Assembly: GCA_963578625.1 (NCBI GenBank) | Contig: CAUZEO010000290.1 | Coordinates: 1 to 6,780 of the forward strand | Origin: CAUZEO01 sp963578625 | Lineage (GTDB): Bacteria > Verrucomicrobiota > Kiritimatiellia > SLOV01 | DNA: 6,780 bases | Reading direction: 5' to 3' | Shown here: in pieces, positions 6,009-6,780 of the stretch | Layout of the letters: each line of letters starts with the position of its first letter | How positions within the stretch are numbered: position 1 is the stretch's first letter | The notes under the pieces: generated by a model | Database searches by the model: none | Told to the model about the DNA's origin: nothing | What the model saw: the letters and a program-made list of their open reading frames with translations, nothing else | Translations under genes and position numbers: made by a program

Positions 6009-6780
6009 GTGCGGAAGGTCCCCGGCAGAGGTTCGGTCGTTTCGACGGCCGCGCCGGGAAACAGGCGGTTCAGGGAGACCTCTTCGGAAGCAATGGCCAC
6101 GAGATCGTCCCCTTCGTACATCACCATGGGCTTTGCGGCCAAGTGATCCTTGGCGAAGCCAATTTCATCCTCGGTTGAAACCAGGAAGGAGAAGGTGCCG
6201 TCCAGTTCCTCGATGCTGGCGGCCAATGCGTCGTGAAGTGACGCGCCATGTTTCAGCTTGTCGGCGAGCAGCACGGCAATGAGTTCGCTGTCATTATCGG
6301 TTCGGAATTCATAGTCCCGGTTCTCCAGGCCGCGCCGCATTTTCCAATAGTTCGTGATCTGTCCGTTGTGAACAATGGCGATATCGGCGAACCCGGTTGC
6401 CCAGAAAGGGTGGGCCGCCTCGGGGCGCACGTCCGATTCCGTAGCGAGTCGGACGTGACCGATACCGTGACTGCCGGTGATGCTGCAGACGTCGTACTTT
6501 CCATCTACATCCCGTGCATTGCCGATGTCTTTCACGATTTCCAGGCTTGTCCCGATTGAAATGACCTTGGCTCCGTTTTCCAGGGCGTATGCAAAGGGCT
6601 GAATCTCCCCGAGGTAGGAAACCATCGCCCGGTAATTCGACGCCACAATTTCGTCTTCGAGAATGGTGGCGTCGAACTCCTCGAGAATGTGCCGGATCCG
6701 GGCCACTGCGGCGTCCGCTTCATTGCCCTCGCCGATAATGAATCGGAGGATGTACCTCGACGCATCAGACTCCCCATAGA
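5996..6780 (-). CDS. Class II glutamine amidotransferase subunit of a split glutamate-synthase-like enzyme (5' end outside window)
   Basis: The reading frame enters from the right edge and stops with TAG at 5996-5998; 260 codons are visible. The product resembles the GltB amidotransferase domain in its stand-alone form (GlxB / MgsA type), which hydrolyses glutamine and passes ammonia to a partner synthase. Visible family motifs are GHVRLATES (6434-6460), HNGQITNY (6347-6370) and RTDNDSELI (about 6280-6306), corresponding to the Arg, Asn-Gly and Asp glutamine-binding elements of class II amidotransferases. The expected N-terminal MCGI with the catalytic Cys is not in the window. Relatives are about 300 residues, so roughly 40 residues are missing. 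A GTG at 6704-6706 lies in frame, but the frame stays open upstream with plausible protein, so it is unlikely to be the start. The stop overlaps the next gene by 13 bases. Family assignment is firm. Whether the product is a glutamate synthase or an N-methylglutamate synthase subunit is not decided. Confidence 0.9.
   Translation of the reverse strand, partial: YGESDASRYILRFIIGEGNEADAAVARIRHILEEFDATILEDEIVASNYRAMVSYLGEIQPFAYALENGAKVISIGTSLEIVKDIGNARDVDGKYDVCSITGSHGIGHVRLATESDVRPEAAHPFWATGFADIAIVHNGQITNYWKMRRGLENRDYEFRTDNDSELIAVLLADKLKHGASLHDALAASIEELDGTFSFLVSTEDEIGFAKDHLAAKPMVMYEGDDLVAIASEEVSLNRLFPGAAVETTEPLPGTFRTWSK

Noticed and set aside
1..6780. CRISPR array, tRNA, rRNA or transposase gene.
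   Set aside because: No regularly spaced repeats, cloverleaf-like sequence, rRNA signature or transposase motif was seen.

Overview
The window reads almost entirely on the minus strand. It is dominated by three tightly overlapping genes for a split, rearranged glutamate-synthase-like enzyme, followed downstream by a stand-alone parvulin gene (ppiC) and then by broken hydrolase remnants. Base composition is moderately GC-rich, with GC-rich codon choice in the three large genes. The gene families fit a bacterium, probably an environmental one. No rRNA, tRNA or strongly lineage-specific gene is present, so I do not assign a phylum. The protein style (GlxB/GlxC/GlxD- or MgsA/B/C-like subunits rather than classical GltB/GltD) occurs in many bacteria and archaea.

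Layout, in minus-strand transcription order. (1) 6780-5996: class II glutamine amidotransferase subunit; its first codons, including the expected catalytic N-terminal Cys, lie beyond the window edge. (2) 6008-4020: a fusion of a GXGXG beta-helix domain followed by the FMN and Fe-S glutamate synthase barrel, an order opposite to classical GltB. (3) 4023-1549: an FAD/NAD(P)H iron-sulfur oxidoreductase (GltD-like) with a C-terminal extension that looks like a degenerate second glutamate synthase barrel without the iron-sulfur cysteines. The genes overlap by 13 and 4 bases, so they are almost certainly co-transcribed and translationally coupled. (4) 1548-1061: a gene-free stretch holding a nested inverted repeat. 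(5) 1060-779: ppiC with a strong ribosome binding site. (6) 738-40: a 5'-truncated endonuclease/exonuclease/phosphatase fragment on the plus strand, butted head-to-head against a metallophosphoesterase fragment on the minus strand. Both look like decayed remnants.

Inferred joint function: the amidotransferase releases ammonia from glutamine. The FMN barrel of gene 2 would combine it with 2-oxoglutarate (or, in relatives, use an amine such as methylamine) to make glutamate or an N-substituted glutamate. Gene 3 would deliver NAD(P)H electrons through FAD and Fe-S clusters. No methylamine or other substrate-specific genes are visible, so the true acceptor is undecided. The most notable features are the inverted domain order, the degenerate second barrel fused to the reductase, and the alternative-pairing repeat element.
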